Part shown: one piece after another, positions 54,313 to 62,779 of the stretch
Layout: the number at the start of each line of letters is the position of its first letter
Position numbering within the stretch: the stretch's first letter is position 1
Assembly: GCA_963821275.1 (NCBI GenBank)
Contig: CAWGDF010000009.1
Coordinates: 124,001 to 188,000 of the forward strand
Reading direction: 5' to 3'
From: JACVRW01 sp963821275
GTDB taxonomy: Bacteria; Actinomycetota; Thermoleophilia; Solirubrobacterales; Thermoleophilaceae
DNA: 64,000 bases
The notes under the pieces: model-generated
Seen by the model: only the letters and a program-made list of their open reading frames with translations
Databases searched by the model: none
Told to the model about the DNA's origin: nothing
Made by a program: the position numbers and the translations under genes

Positions 54313-55131
54313 ATGCCCATTCAGCCGATCACCCACCAGTCCTGGCTGTTCACTCCGCCGCTGGACATGCCCATGGTCCTGCGGACCGAGAACGGCCGCT
54401 TCGATTCGGTCCGGCCCAAGCCGCTTCCTGGCGCGCCCCCCTGCGCGACGGACCACATCATCCCGGGAAGCGAGAACCCCACGGGGAACGACGTCTTCTT
54501 CGCCGCAGGCCTGCACCAAGCCTGCGACCTGGCCTCGGTCGCGGGCAACTGCGTCTATGCGGCCGGCAGCGGCCGCGTGGTGGAGGTCGAGACCAACGCC
54601 GCCCAGACGAGGGGCAATGTCATGATCGACCATCATTTTCGCGGGCTGGGTTTTCTCACCAAGTACCTGCACATCACGGGGATCCAGGTCTCCGAAGGGG
54701 ACTTCGTCAGCGAGGGCGAGCCCTTTGCCCAGGTGTCGGCGCAGCCCGAGAGCCCCCACCTGCACTTCGCCCTGTGGGCGGTCGTGGATCGCCAGAACGG
54801 CGTGCCGGGCCCCACCGACACGGCGCCACTCGACCCCACCCGGCCGCTCTACGCGTGGGAGCAGCGCCTCGAGCCCGACGAGCCGCCGGCGGGAGCGCAG
54901 GTTCCCCTGTCGGTCGGCACGACGCGCCTCAACACTTTCCCCTTCTTCTTCGCCCGCCTCGAGTCCGGCGCGACCGTGCACGTGCCGATGTACGAGCCCA
55001 TGACCGAGGAGGAGCGCCTCATCGTGACGCTGCTCGGCGAGGCCCACCGGCACGGGAACGCGGTGGAGTTGTCGTTCCGCCACTCGGCCTTCTGGGGACT
55101 CGACGTGGCGACACAGGTCACCCTGGTGTAG
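54313..55131 (+). CDS. M23/LytM-like zinc peptidase domain protein
   Basis: A 272-residue protein. The central domain has DVFFAAGLHQACDLASVAGN (H-x-x-x-D), GNVMIDHHFRGLGFLTKYLH and ESPHLHFALWAVVDR (H-x-H), the LytM ligand set. No signal peptide is visible, so secretion may need another route or it may act inside the cell. The N-terminal 50 residues and the C-terminal domain (RLIVTLLGEAHRHGNAVELS) are unfamiliar. Located just before the M4 peptidase gene. Confidence 0.72.
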   Translation: MPIQPITHQSWLFTPPLDMPMVLRTENGRFDSVRPKPLPGAPPCATDHIIPGSENPTGNDVFFAAGLHQACDLASVAGNCVYAAGSGRVVEVETNAAQTRGNVMIDHHFRGLGFLTKYLHITGIQVSEGDFVSEGEPFAQVSAQPESPHLHFALWAVVDRQNGVPGPTDTAPLDPTRPLYAWEQRLEPDEPPAGAQVPLSVGTTRLNTFPFFFARLESGATVHVPMYEPMTEEERLIVTLLGEAHRHGNAVELSFRHSAFWGLDVATQVTLV

Positions 55132-55218
55132 CCGATGCGCTGTGTGACATTCAGCACAGAGCAGCGCGCCGGTCGGGCGTACGGTCGCCCAGGAAGGTCA
55201 ACCAGCGAAGGGAATCGC

Positions 55219-56349
55219 ATGCACTGTCGCCGCACACACGGTCTGCACTGCGTCCTGCCGCCTGTCGTGCTCGAGAACATCGCGCGCAACGGCGACGAGG
55301 CACAGCGAGAGTGGGCCACAAGGGCCCTCAGCCGCGACCACTCGATCCGCCTGGCCCGCGTCCAGAACTCGATCACCACGCGCGGCCTGGCCCGCGAGCG
55401 GCGGGACGCGCTTGTGGGAGTGGCCGCACCCCGCCCGGCGCGCGTGATCAGCGACGCCGAGGGCCGCGAGGACGTGCGCGGGCCCATCGTCCGCCGCGAG
55501 GGTGAGCCGGAGACCGGCGACGTGGCCGCCGACCAGGCCTACGACTACCTCGGCGACACCTTCGACTTCTTCCTGTCCGTGTACGGGCGCAACTCGATCG
55601 ACGCGGGCGGCATGCCGCTGCGCGGCGTCGTGCACTTCGGTGACCTGTACCCGAACGCCTTCTGGGACGGCCAGCGCATGGTCTTCGGAGACGGTGACGG
55701 CGAGGTGCTGGGTCAGATGACGGCCTCGCTCGACGTGATCGGCCACGAGCTGGGCCACGGGGTGACCGAGCACGAGGCCGGGCTCGAGTACTGGGGCCAG
55801 TCGGGCGCGCTGAACGAGTCGCTCTCGGACGCCATGGGCTCGATGGTCAAGCAGCACAAGCTGAATCAGGATGCCGCAGCGGCCGACTGGCTGATCGGGT
55901 CGGACGTGTGGACCCCCGCGATCGCCGGCGACGCGCTGCGCTCGTTGAAGGCGCCGGGCCAGGCGTACGACGATCCGCTCGTCGGCAAGGACCCGCAGCC
56001 CGCGCACATGGACGACTACGTCGAGACCGTGCAGGACAACGGCGGGGTCCACATCAACTCCGGCATCCCCAACAAGGCCTTCCACCTCGCCGCCACCAAG
56101 ATCGGCGGCCGCACGTGGGAGGTCACCGGCCGCATCTGGTACGAGACGCTCCAGCATCCGGCCCTGCGGACGGACTCCGACTTCGCCGACTTCGCCCGCC
56201 TCACCGTGGGCACTGCCCAGCGCCTGCACGGGCGCGACAGCAGCGAGGCGATCGCGGTTGCGGACGCATGGGAAGATGTGGGCGTCCAGACCGAGCAGCC
56301 GGGGCTGCTCGCGTTCCACGCCACTGCATTCCAAGCGTCTGCGCGTTGA
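55219..56349 (+). CDS. Protealysin-type M4 metallopeptidase (thermolysin family)
   Basis: A 376-residue protease. A short propeptide begins HCRRTHGLHCVLPPVVLENI, the CxxxPP motif of protealysin/grimelysin-type precursors. The peptidase has VIGHELGHGVTEHEAGLEYW (HExxH), GQSGALNESLSDAMGSMV (third zinc ligand Glu) and DNGGVHINSGIPNKAFHLAA (catalytic His). No signal peptide, as is usual for this type. ATG with GCGAAGGGA upstream. The next gene encodes its likely inhibitor, so the protease is probably held inactive until released. Confidence 0.93.
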   Translation: MHCRRTHGLHCVLPPVVLENIARNGDEAQREWATRALSRDHSIRLARVQNSITTRGLARERRDALVGVAAPRPARVISDAEGREDVRGPIVRREGEPETGDVAADQAYDYLGDTFDFFLSVYGRNSIDAGGMPLRGVVHFGDLYPNAFWDGQRMVFGDGDGEVLGQMTASLDVIGHELGHGVTEHEAGLEYWGQSGALNESLSDAMGSMVKQHKLNQDAAAADWLIGSDVWTPAIAGDALRSLKAPGQAYDDPLVGKDPQPAHMDDYVETVQDNGGVHINSGIPNKAFHLAATKIGGRTWEVTGRIWYETLQHPALRTDSDFADFARLTVGTAQRLHGRDSSEAIAVADAWEDVGVQTEQPGLLAFHATAFQASAR

Positions 56350-56638
56350 GCTGACACGAAGCGGCGGCTTCGCCGGCCTGACCACTCCCGTCGGGCAGCT
56401 CGACACTGCCGATCTGCCCGACGACGAGGCGCGCGAGGTCGAGCGGCTCTACCGCGATGCGGACCTGAGCCAGCTCACCCGCGGCGCGCCGTCACCGGGC
56501 GGCGGAGCCGACCGCTTCCAGTATCACCTCACGGTCGAGGACGACCAGGGCCGGCGCGAGCTGACCATGCAGGAGAACGAGGTGCCCGAGGGCCTGCGGC
56601 CGCTGATCGAGCGGGTGCGGGCCGCCGGAAGCCGCTAG
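56339..56638 (+). CDS. Emfourin-like M4 peptidase inhibitor
   Basis: A 99-residue protein read from CTG at 56339: MRVELTRSGGFAGLTTPVGQ, DDEAREVERLYRDADLSQLT, then GGGADRFQYHLTVEDDQGRR and MQENEVPEGLRPLIERVR. The pattern of an early R-x-G-G-F-A-G strand, a middle helix, D-x-F-x-Y-x-L-T-V and a P-x-x-L-x-P-L end is that of emfourins, the protein inhibitors encoded beside protealysins. No ATG, GTG or TTG gives this N-terminus, and the CTG overlaps the M4 gene by 11 bases. Confidence is good for the family, lower for the exact start. Confidence 0.75.
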   Translation: MRVELTRSGGFAGLTTPVGQLDTADLPDDEAREVERLYRDADLSQLTRGAPSPGGGADRFQYHLTVEDDQGRRELTMQENEVPEGLRPLIERVRAAGSR

Positions 56639-56743
56639 CGCATACGCGCCAAGTTACGCCGAGGGCGCCTCAGACTGAACCAGGCCCTCCCATGGGAGCG
56701 AAGAGACGGGCTCAAGTGCCCCGACTCCCCTCAGGAGGACACC

Positions 56744-57624
56744 ATGCCTCGAAGGATCCTCACGGCGCTGCTGGCCGGCGCCCTTTTGGTGATTGCCCTC
56801 GTACCCGCAGTGAACGCCTCGTTCGGCGGCAAGCACAAGCGCGACCGCGATTGTGGCGAGCGCTCAAGCGTGCCCTCGACGTGGTGGGACTGACCGGCGA
56901 CGGACGTCTCATCTGCTTCTCCGAGAAGAACCCGCGCGACGCGCGGACCATCGGCCGAGTCAAGAACCTGGATGGCGACGCCAAGCTCGTCGGCATCGAC
57001 TACCGGCCCGCGACCGGTGACCTGTACGGCCTCGGCGACAAGGGCGGCGTCTACGTCGTCAACGACGACAACGGCCGGGCGATGCTCCAGTCCCGCCTGA
57101 ACGTGCCGCTGCAGGGCACCTCCTTCGGGGTGGACTTCAACCCGGTGGTGGACCGCCTGCGCATCGTCTCGGACACCGGCCAGAACCTGGCCGACAACGT
57201 CGACGCGAACAACGACACCGTCACCGACGGCACGCTGACCAACGCGGGCACTCCCCCGCCCACGGCTCTCGGAGTGACCGGCGCCGCGTACACGAACAAC
57301 GACGCCGATCCGAATACCGGGACCACGCTGTTCGACATCGACTCGGCGCTCGACCAGACCGTGATCCAGTCGCGTCCCAACTCGGGACAGCTCGCGCCCA
57401 CGGGCAAGCTCGGGGTCGACACCGACCCGACGGTTGGTGCGGACATCTACAGCACGATCCGTCGCGGCAGCACCGTTCGCGTCCAGGGCTTCGCCTCCCT
57501 GACCGTGAACGGCCGAAGCGGCTTCTACTCGGTCAACCTGCTGCAGGGACGGGCGGACTCGCGCGGGTCCTTCGCGTCCCGCAACGCCGTGACCGGCATC
57601 GCCGTTCCGCTGAACCAGCGTTAG
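56744..57624 (+). CDS. Secreted DUF4394 protein, frameshifted after the signal peptide
   Basis: ATG at 56744 with AGGAGG seven bases upstream gives a signal peptide (RRILTALLAGALLVIALVPA then VNAS) and a short basic mature start. The frame then breaks between about 56857 and 56880. After one base is added it continues ALDVVGLTGDGRLICFSEKN and the DUF4394 body: KLVGIDYRPATGDLYGLGDK, GTSFGVDFNPVVDRLRIVSD, ADNVDANNDTVTDGTL, GVTGAAYTNNDADPNTGTTL, ending NAVTGIAVPLNQR. Length about 293 residues. DUF4394 proteins are secreted beta-propeller-like proteins of unknown role. Probably a sequence error rather than decay. Confidence 0.85.
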
Positions 57625-57659
57625 GACAGCTCAGCGCCTCGTCACCGCGAGGCGAATAG

Positions 57660-57692
57660 CGACAGGGGGCCGGCCTTGCCGGCTCCTTGTCG
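57660..57692 (+). terminator. Intrinsic terminator after the DUF4394 gene
   Basis: CGACAGGGGGCCGG and CCGGCTCCTTGTCG pair over 14 positions with two mismatches around a short loop and are followed by TTT. A shorter hairpin (CGCCTCG/CGAGGCG, 57635-57654) precedes it. Confidence 0.7.
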
Positions 57693-57800
57693 TTTGCGGA
57701 TCGCCTAGATGACTGTTCCGCGACCTCGCGCACGCGGGTGGCGCCCTGCTTGGCGCACCGCCTTCGCCGCCTGCGGCGGGGAAACGGGCGGGGTGGGGAG

Positions 57801-57849
57801 GGGGTTCCGCACGAAACGTCCGATAGTGGGACGCAACGTCGGGAACCCC
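57801..57849. repeat. 49-bp dispersed imperfect palindrome, copy 2
   Basis: Left arm starts GGGGTTCCGCACGAAACGTC and right arm ends AACGTCGGGAACCCC; core ATAGTGGGACG. 41 of 49 bases equal copy 1 at 6210-6258. It lies between convergent genes. Confidence 0.7.
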
Positions 57850-57906
57850 CCCTGCCCGGCTCGGTCCCGTGCGCCCCCGCGCACACGCGGCCGCGGAATC
57901 AATCAG

Positions 57907-58101
57907 CTAGCGCGTTCCGCGCGACCAGTTCGAGATGGAAACGCGCTCGTCGCGGCCGGACGCGCTGCCAGGGCCGTAGGCGCCGGGCGCGTCGCTGTAG
58001 GCGCCGCCGTGGGGGTGTTCGGCGATCCCGCTGCCGTTCACGGTGTAGTAGCCGTAGATGACCGCGCCGAGCATCACGAAGCAGAAGATCACGATTTCCA
58101 T
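57907..58101 (-). CDS. Small single-pass membrane protein
   Basis: A 64-residue protein: one N-terminal helix (MEIVIFCFVMLGAVIYGYYT), then a Gly/Ser-rich soluble end (GSGIAEHPHGGAYSDAPGAY and SGRDERVSISNWSRGTR). ATG start; longer frames add unsupported sequence. The Gly/Ser/Arg end resembles small membrane proteins common in this actinobacterial group. No function known. Confidence 0.6.
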   Translation of the reverse strand: MEIVIFCFVMLGAVIYGYYTVNGSGIAEHPHGGAYSDAPGAYGPGSASGRDERVSISNWSRGTR

Positions 58102-58418
58102 GGCCGCAGCATCCCGCGAACCGGCGTCGCCGACTGTGAGACCGCGCACAGACGGACTCTCGATCTGAACCCAGGCCGCCCCCTCCTGCGAACTAACCCT
58201 TGGCAGTTCGCACAACGGAGGCGCCGAATGGGAGCGGGCCGCAAACCGCATGCGCGGCCCGCTCCCGCCTTGCGCGGCACGGTGAGGAGGGCGCGAGCTA
58301 CGAGGAGATGCTCGGCTCGCCGCAGGGCTGGCCTTTCATGCTGGCTCACCCCTGGGCGTGCTGGAGCCTTGCCGCAAGCAGACTCCGATGACCCACCTCG
58401 GCAGTAGGCTGAAGTGCG
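58102..58418. other. Gap with two perfect hairpins, no convincing gene
   Basis: This stretch holds TGCGAACT...AGTTCGCA (58187-58194 with 58205-58212) and a 13-base perfect stem GGGAGCGGGCCGC / GCGGCCCGCTCCC (58230-58242 with 58254-58266). A well-placed GGAGG and ATG at 58228 exist, but the ATG abuts the hairpin and the frame has poor codon bias. The stretch may contain the end of one transcript and the promoter of the DUF2252 gene. Confidence 0.5.
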
Positions 58419-59864
58419 TTGAGCGAAGACGCTTCGCAACACGATCACGAGCCCACAAAACCTCCGCTCGTGGACCCCGCCTCCCCGGAGGAACGCGCAG
58501 CCGCCGGCAAGGCGGCGCGGGAGAAGGTTCCGCGCTCGAGCCACGGCGAATGGGAGCCGCCGGCGCGCCGGCGAGATCCGGTCAAGGTGCTCGAGGATCA
58601 GGCCAAGAGCCGTGTCCAAGAGCTGGTGCCGATCCGCTACGGGCGGATGCTCGCCTCGCCGTTCACGTTCTTTCGCGGCGCGGCGGCGATCATGGCGATG
58701 GACCTCGCGAAGACCCCCGAGTCCGGGCTGCGGGTCCAGGCATGCGGCGATGCCCACCTCTCGAACTTCGGCGTCTTCGCCGCCCCGGACCGCCGTGAGG
58801 TGTTGGACGTCAACGACTTCGACGAGACCCTTCCGGGGCCCTGGGAGTGGGACGTCAAGCGCCTTGCGGCGAGCTTCGCGATCGCCGGGCGCGACCGCGA
58901 CTTCACCCCGAAGGAGACCCGCGCTGCGGTCGTCCGCACGGTCCGCTCCTACCGTGAGGCGATGCGCGAGTTCGCCGCGATGCGCAACCTCGACGTCTGG
59001 TACGCCCGCCTCGACGTCGACACCCTGCTCGCCGACCTGGCCAAGGTCGCCCCCGCCAAGGCGATGAAGGAGGCGAGGAAGAACGTCAAGAGGGCCGGCA
59101 AGAAGAACAGCCTCAGAGCGTTCGATCGCCTCGTTCGTGTGGTCGATGGTGAGCCGCGGATCATCAGCGACCCGCCGCTGCTGGTTCCCGCGCGGGAGCT
59201 CGTCTCCGAGGATCAGGCCCAGGAGCTCGAGGAGCGGATGCTCGAGCTGCTCGGCCGTTACCGCGAGAGCCTCACAGGAGCCCGTCGCCACCTGCTCGAC
59301 AGCTACCGGTTTGTCGAAATGGCCCGCAAGGTGGTCGGGGTCGGCAGTGTCGGGACCCGCGCCTGGGTGGTGCTGATGATGGGCCGCGACGGGCAGGATC
59401 CGCTCTTCCTGCAGGCCAAGGAGGCCGAGGCCTCGGTGCTCGAGCCCTACGTCGGCGAGAGCGAGTTCGGAAACCACGGCGAGCGGGTGGTCGAGGGCCA
59501 GTGGCTGATGCAGGCCGCGGGCGACATCCTCCTCGGCTGGCTCCCAGCCCTGGGCTTCGACGGCGGCAGACGAGACTTCTACGTCCGCCAGCTCTGGGAC
59601 GGGAAGCGATCGGTCGAGATCGAGACCCTGCCGCCGGAGGGACTGGCGATCTACGGTCGGGTCTGCGGCTGGACGCTTGCCCGAGCCCACGCGCGGTCCG
59701 GCGACCGGATCGCGATCGGGTCCTACCTCGGCAAGGGCAAGACCTTCGACCGAGCCATCGCCGATTTCTCAGAGCGCTATGCCGACCAGAACGAGCTCGA
59801 CTACGGCAAGCTCGCGGACGCGGCCAAGTCGGGCCGCATCAAGGTTGAGACCGACCTCATCTAG
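58419..59864 (+). CDS. DUF2252 family protein (kinase-like fold)
   Basis: A 481-residue protein of DUF2252: RYGRMLASPFTFFRGAAAIM, CGDAHLSNFGVFAAPDRREV, DVNDFDETLPGPWEWDVKRL, AASFAIAGRDRDFT and later RVVEGQWLMQAAGDILLGWL. These regions match the catalytic-like loop pattern of the family (D-x-H-x-x-N-F-G, D-x-N-D-F-D-E), related to aminoglycoside phosphotransferase folds. TTG start. Substrate unknown; the family is widespread in actinobacteria. Confidence 0.9.
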   Translation: MSEDASQHDHEPTKPPLVDPASPEERAAAGKAAREKVPRSSHGEWEPPARRRDPVKVLEDQAKSRVQELVPIRYGRMLASPFTFFRGAAAIMAMDLAKTPESGLRVQACGDAHLSNFGVFAAPDRREVLDVNDFDETLPGPWEWDVKRLAASFAIAGRDRDFTPKETRAAVVRTVRSYREAMREFAAMRNLDVWYARLDVDTLLADLAKVAPAKAMKEARKNVKRAGKKNSLRAFDRLVRVVDGEPRIISDPPLLVPARELVSEDQAQELEERMLELLGRYRESLTGARRHLLDSYRFVEMARKVVGVGSVGTRAWVVLMMGRDGQDPLFLQAKEAEASVLEPYVGESEFGNHGERVVEGQWLMQAAGDILLGWLPALGFDGGRRDFYVRQLWDGKRSVEIETLPPEGLAIYGRVCGWTLARAHARSGDRIAIGSYLGKGKTFDRAIADFSERYADQNELDYGKLADAAKSGRIKVETDLI

Positions 59865-59979
59865 TTGCTCTTCCCGCTGGCCGGCCTGACGCTGCTGCGA
59901 CGGGCGACTGCCCAGCCACGTCGCGTCTGTCGCTGGGTAAGGGCGCTCGGCGCTGCGGGTGCTCGCGGCGACGCGGCCT

Positions 59980-60976
59980 CTACTCCCGCACTCCGCCCGC
60001 TGCGAGGGCCAGCACAGGGTGCGGCAGCCGGACCGGGAGCGTGACCGCCCGCTCCGACCCCGGGCGGCGGGCCATCAGCCGGCCATGACCGGCGCTCCAG
60101 AACAGCCAGCCGCCCGGCGCCCAGGCGAGCGCGCCGAAGTCGCGGTCGAGCACGCGAGCCCGCCACCGTGCTCGCCCGCCCGCTCGCCGTCTCGATCAAG
60201 ACGAGCCGGCGGGCGCCCCTCGACGTCGCCGCCGGGACGGCCAGCAGCGATCCGTCCGGGGAGAGGGCCCCCTCGAACACCTGGCTGAACGACAGGCGGC
60301 GGGGAGGCGGCACCCGGAGCGTGCCGCCGCTCTCCAGGTGGGTAAGGCGAATCGACCGGCAGCCGTGAGAGGGGCACCAGGCCACCACGTCGCCGCCGGC
60401 CGCCAGCGCAAACGCGCGACGTCGGCTCCACATCCGGCGCGTCGAGCCTGGGCGCCAGACCACCAGTCCGCCGCGGCGGCCGTGGAGCAGCAGGCCGCGG
60501 TCGAGGGCGGCGATGAGCCCGATCCCGGGCACCTCTCCGCGAATCGACCGGGTGACCCTCCCGCCCAGGGTGACCTCGTGCAGCGCCCGCACCCGCCACA
60601 CGTTGCGGCAGCGCGGCACCTTGGCCAGCCACACCCGGCCCGGCGTGCGCGAGGGGATCAGCTCGTGCGCAGTGCCAAGCCTTCTCGGCTCGCCGCCGGC
60701 GCGAGGGTCGAGCGCGTAGGCGTAGCTCGCCCGCCGGGTGTAGCCGAGGTAGACCAGCCGGCCGCCGACGGCGTGAATGCGCGCGCCGCACTTGGCGAGG
60801 CCGCGCGGGCGTATCACCCGCGTCCGGCCGCTTGCGGCGTCGACTGTGAGCAGCCGGTCCTCGCGCCGGTCGAGCACGAACACCGTGCCGCTCGGGGCTG
60901 GCGCGCCTGCTTCGGGGGAGCCGCAGGCGGCCAGCCCCGCGGCTGCCAGTAGCAGGACTGCGGACGGCCGCCGCAT
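59980..60976 (-). CDS. Lipoprotein with beta-propeller-like body, frameshifted near its end
   Basis: An N-terminal lipobox (SAVLLLAAAGLAACGSPE) is followed by a body of short beta-repeats (VFVLDRREDRLLTVDAASGR, GGRLVYLGYTRRASYAYAL, LIAALDRGLLLHGRRGG, ALSPDGSLLAVPAATSRGAR). The frame leaves the family-like sequence after STVAGSR. Removing one base near 60150-60160 restores VLDRDFGALAWAPGGWLFWS and a stop at 59980-59982, about 331 residues. The original open frame runs on with Pro-rich non-coding sequence to 59861. Probably a WD40/PD40-like surface protein; function unknown. Confidence 0.72.
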
Positions 60977-61028
60977 GCCCTCACTACGGTCGCGACGCGC
61001 GCGGAGGTCCGCCTGTCATCCTCGGGGC

Positions 61029-61298
61029 ATGCCTGCCTGCACGCACCTCGACCAGATCCGCATCGAGCCGCCCGAGTCCGTGGAGGGCTGCGAGGACTGC
61101 ATGAGGATGGGAGGGCGCTGGGTTCACCTGCGTACCTGCCTCACCTGTGGCCACGTGGGCTGCTGCGACTCGTCGCCCAACCGGCACGCCAGCGCGCACG
61201 CTCGGGAGAGCGGTCATCCAATCGTCCACTCGGCCGAGCCCGGCGAGACGTGGAACTGGTGCTACGTCGACGAGGTCGCCTTCGAGCTGGAGGCCTAG
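61029..61298 (+). CDS. UBP-type zinc finger protein
   Basis: An 89-residue zf-UBP (PF02148) protein: ACTHLDQIRIEPPESVEGCE, then CLTCGHVGCCDSSPNRHASA and ARESGHPIVHS, with the Cys/His zinc ligands of the ubiquitin-hydrolase zinc finger. It ends EVAFELEA. ATG start. Such stand-alone modules occur in actinobacteria; the partner is unknown because there is no ubiquitin. It is followed by the YceI gene after two bases. Confidence 0.92.
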   Translation: MPACTHLDQIRIEPPESVEGCEDCMRMGGRWVHLRTCLTCGHVGCCDSSPNRHASAHARESGHPIVHSAEPGETWNWCYVDEVAFELEA

Positions 61299-61300
61299 AG

Positions 61301-61918
61301 CTGGCCACCTGGATCTTCGAGCCCGGCCACACCGAGGCGGAGTTCCGGGCCCGCCACATGATGGTCACGTGGGTGCGGGGTCTCTTCAAGGACATGCGCG
61401 GCAGCGTGGAGTGGGACCACGGGGGGATCGAGGAGACGGCGTTCGCGGGCTGGATGGATGCGGCGATGCTCTGGACGGGGGAGCCGGACCGGGACGCCCA
61501 CCTGAGGAGCCCCGACTTCTTCGACACCGACAGGCATCCGGACATCACTTTCCAGGGCAGGTTCAGCGAGCGCCTGGGCGACAACGACTTCAAGGCGCTG
61601 GCCCAGCTGACAATGCGCGGCACGAGCGGCGAGGTGCCGCTCGACGTGACCTACCTCGGTCAGTGGGCCACGCCCTTCTGGGTGGGCGAAGAGAACCGGG
61701 GCAGCATGCGCCGCATCGGCTTCGAGGCCCGTGGTCGCCTGAACCGATACGACTACGGCGTGTCCTGGAACGATCAGCTTCCCGGGGGCGGGGTGGTCGC
61801 CTCGAACTTGATCGACCTGATCATCGACGTCGAGGCGATCCGCCTCGAGGACCTGAAGGCCACCGGCGCGATCGACTACTACCGCGATATCGGGGCGTTG
61901 CCCGACGGAGTGGCCTGA
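61301..61918 (+). CDS. YceI-like lipid-binding protein, CTG start
   Basis: A 205-residue YceI-family protein: TWIFEPGHTEAEFRARHMMV, VRGLFKDMRGSVEWDHGG, then the pattern HLRSPDFFDTDRHPDITFQG and LTMRGTSGEVPLDVTYLG with IGFEARGRLNRYDYGVSWND. This is the YceI lipocalin-like barrel that carries isoprenoid lipids. The start is CTG at 61301 because GGAGG lies seven bases upstream and the family start MxTWxxxPxHTxxEFxxRH aligns to it; GTG at 61250 would overlap the zf-UBP gene by about 49 bases. It lacks a signal peptide, as many actinobacterial YceI proteins do. Confidence 0.85.
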   Translation: MATWIFEPGHTEAEFRARHMMVTWVRGLFKDMRGSVEWDHGGIEETAFAGWMDAAMLWTGEPDRDAHLRSPDFFDTDRHPDITFQGRFSERLGDNDFKALAQLTMRGTSGEVPLDVTYLGQWATPFWVGEENRGSMRRIGFEARGRLNRYDYGVSWNDQLPGGGVVASNLIDLIIDVEAIRLEDLKATGAIDYYRDIGALPDGVA

Positions 61919-61936
61919 CCGTCTCGGACGCGGGCC

Positions 61937-62767
61937 TCAGGCCCTGACCAGCACGCGGTTGTCGGATGGATCGGCGGCGAGCAGGCCGTCCCCGGTCCGC
62001 TCGGCGGCCCGGCCGGCCGCCTGCAGGCGCTCGGCCACCGCGTCCAGCTCGCCCTCGTCGGCCAGGACCAGCTCGAAGCGGTCGAGTCCCAGGGAGCCGG
62101 GCGGAGGAGCCGGGGCGCCGGCGCTGGCCCAGGTGTTCACGCCCACGTCGTGGTGGTAGCCGCCGTGAGATAGGAAGAGGGCGCCGGGATAGGTGCGCAC
62201 GGTCACGTCGAGACCCAGCGCCCCCTCGTAGAAGGCTCCGGCCTCCGCGATGTCGGCCACCTGCAGGTGCATGTGGCCGATGCGAGTGCCGGCGGGCAGG
62301 CCGTCGGCCTCGGCCGGCGCGGCGTCCAGCTCGTGCAGCACACCGTCCAGGTCGAGCGGGAGCGTGTCCATGCGGAGCTCCCCCGCGTCGGAGGGCCACT
62401 CGTCGCGCGGGCGGTCACGGTAGATCTCGATCCCGTTGTGCTCGGGATCGCGGAGGTAGAGCGCCTCGCTCACCAGATGGTCGGACGCGCCGGTGAGGCC
62501 CCAGCCGGCGTGGGCCAGCCGCGGCAGTGCGCGGGCCAGCTCGAGCCGGCTCGGCACGAGGATCGCGAAGTGGAAGAGCCCCGTGCTCCGGGCCGGCCGC
62601 GGCGCCGCCTGCGGGCGTCCGGTCAGCTCCAGCAGCACCGGCCCGCCCTCGGGGCCGAGCAGCGCGGTGCCGTCCGAGCGCTCCAAGGTGTGCAGGCCCA
62701 CGGCGCGCTCGTAGAACTCCCGCTGGGCGTCGAGGTCGGAGACGATGAGGGAGACGGTGCCGATCAT
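61937..62767 (-). CDS. VOC-family dioxygenase-like protein (catechol 2,3-dioxygenase type)
   Basis: A 276-residue two-module vicinal-oxygen-chelate protein. Module 1: VSLIVSDLDAQREFYERAVG, STGLFHFAILVPSRLELARA, ALYLRDPEHNGIEIYRDRPR. Module 2: AGTRIGHMHLQVADIAEAGA, YHHDVGVNTWASAGAP and DRFELVLADEGELDAVAERL. Metal ligands (H-x-H, E) are in place. The layout is that of the bacterial CatE/extradiol-dioxygenase branch. ATG start. Confidence 0.85.
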   Translation of the reverse strand: MIGTVSLIVSDLDAQREFYERAVGLHTLERSDGTALLGPEGGPVLLELTGRPQAAPRPARSTGLFHFAILVPSRLELARALPRLAHAGWGLTGASDHLVSEALYLRDPEHNGIEIYRDRPRDEWPSDAGELRMDTLPLDLDGVLHELDAAPAEADGLPAGTRIGHMHLQVADIAEAGAFYEGALGLDVTVRTYPGALFLSHGGYHHDVGVNTWASAGAPAPPPGSLGLDRFELVLADEGELDAVAERLQAAGRAAERTGDGLLAADPSDNRVLVRA

Positions 62768-62779
62768 CCGGCTCCGACC

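Noticed and set aside
58228..58407. Frame with GGAGG and ATG at 58228 (MGAGRKPHARPAPALRG...)
   Set aside because: Poor codon bias, Arg-rich composition and a start codon sitting against a strong hairpin; a competing frame ending PFMLAHPWACW also lacks a good start.
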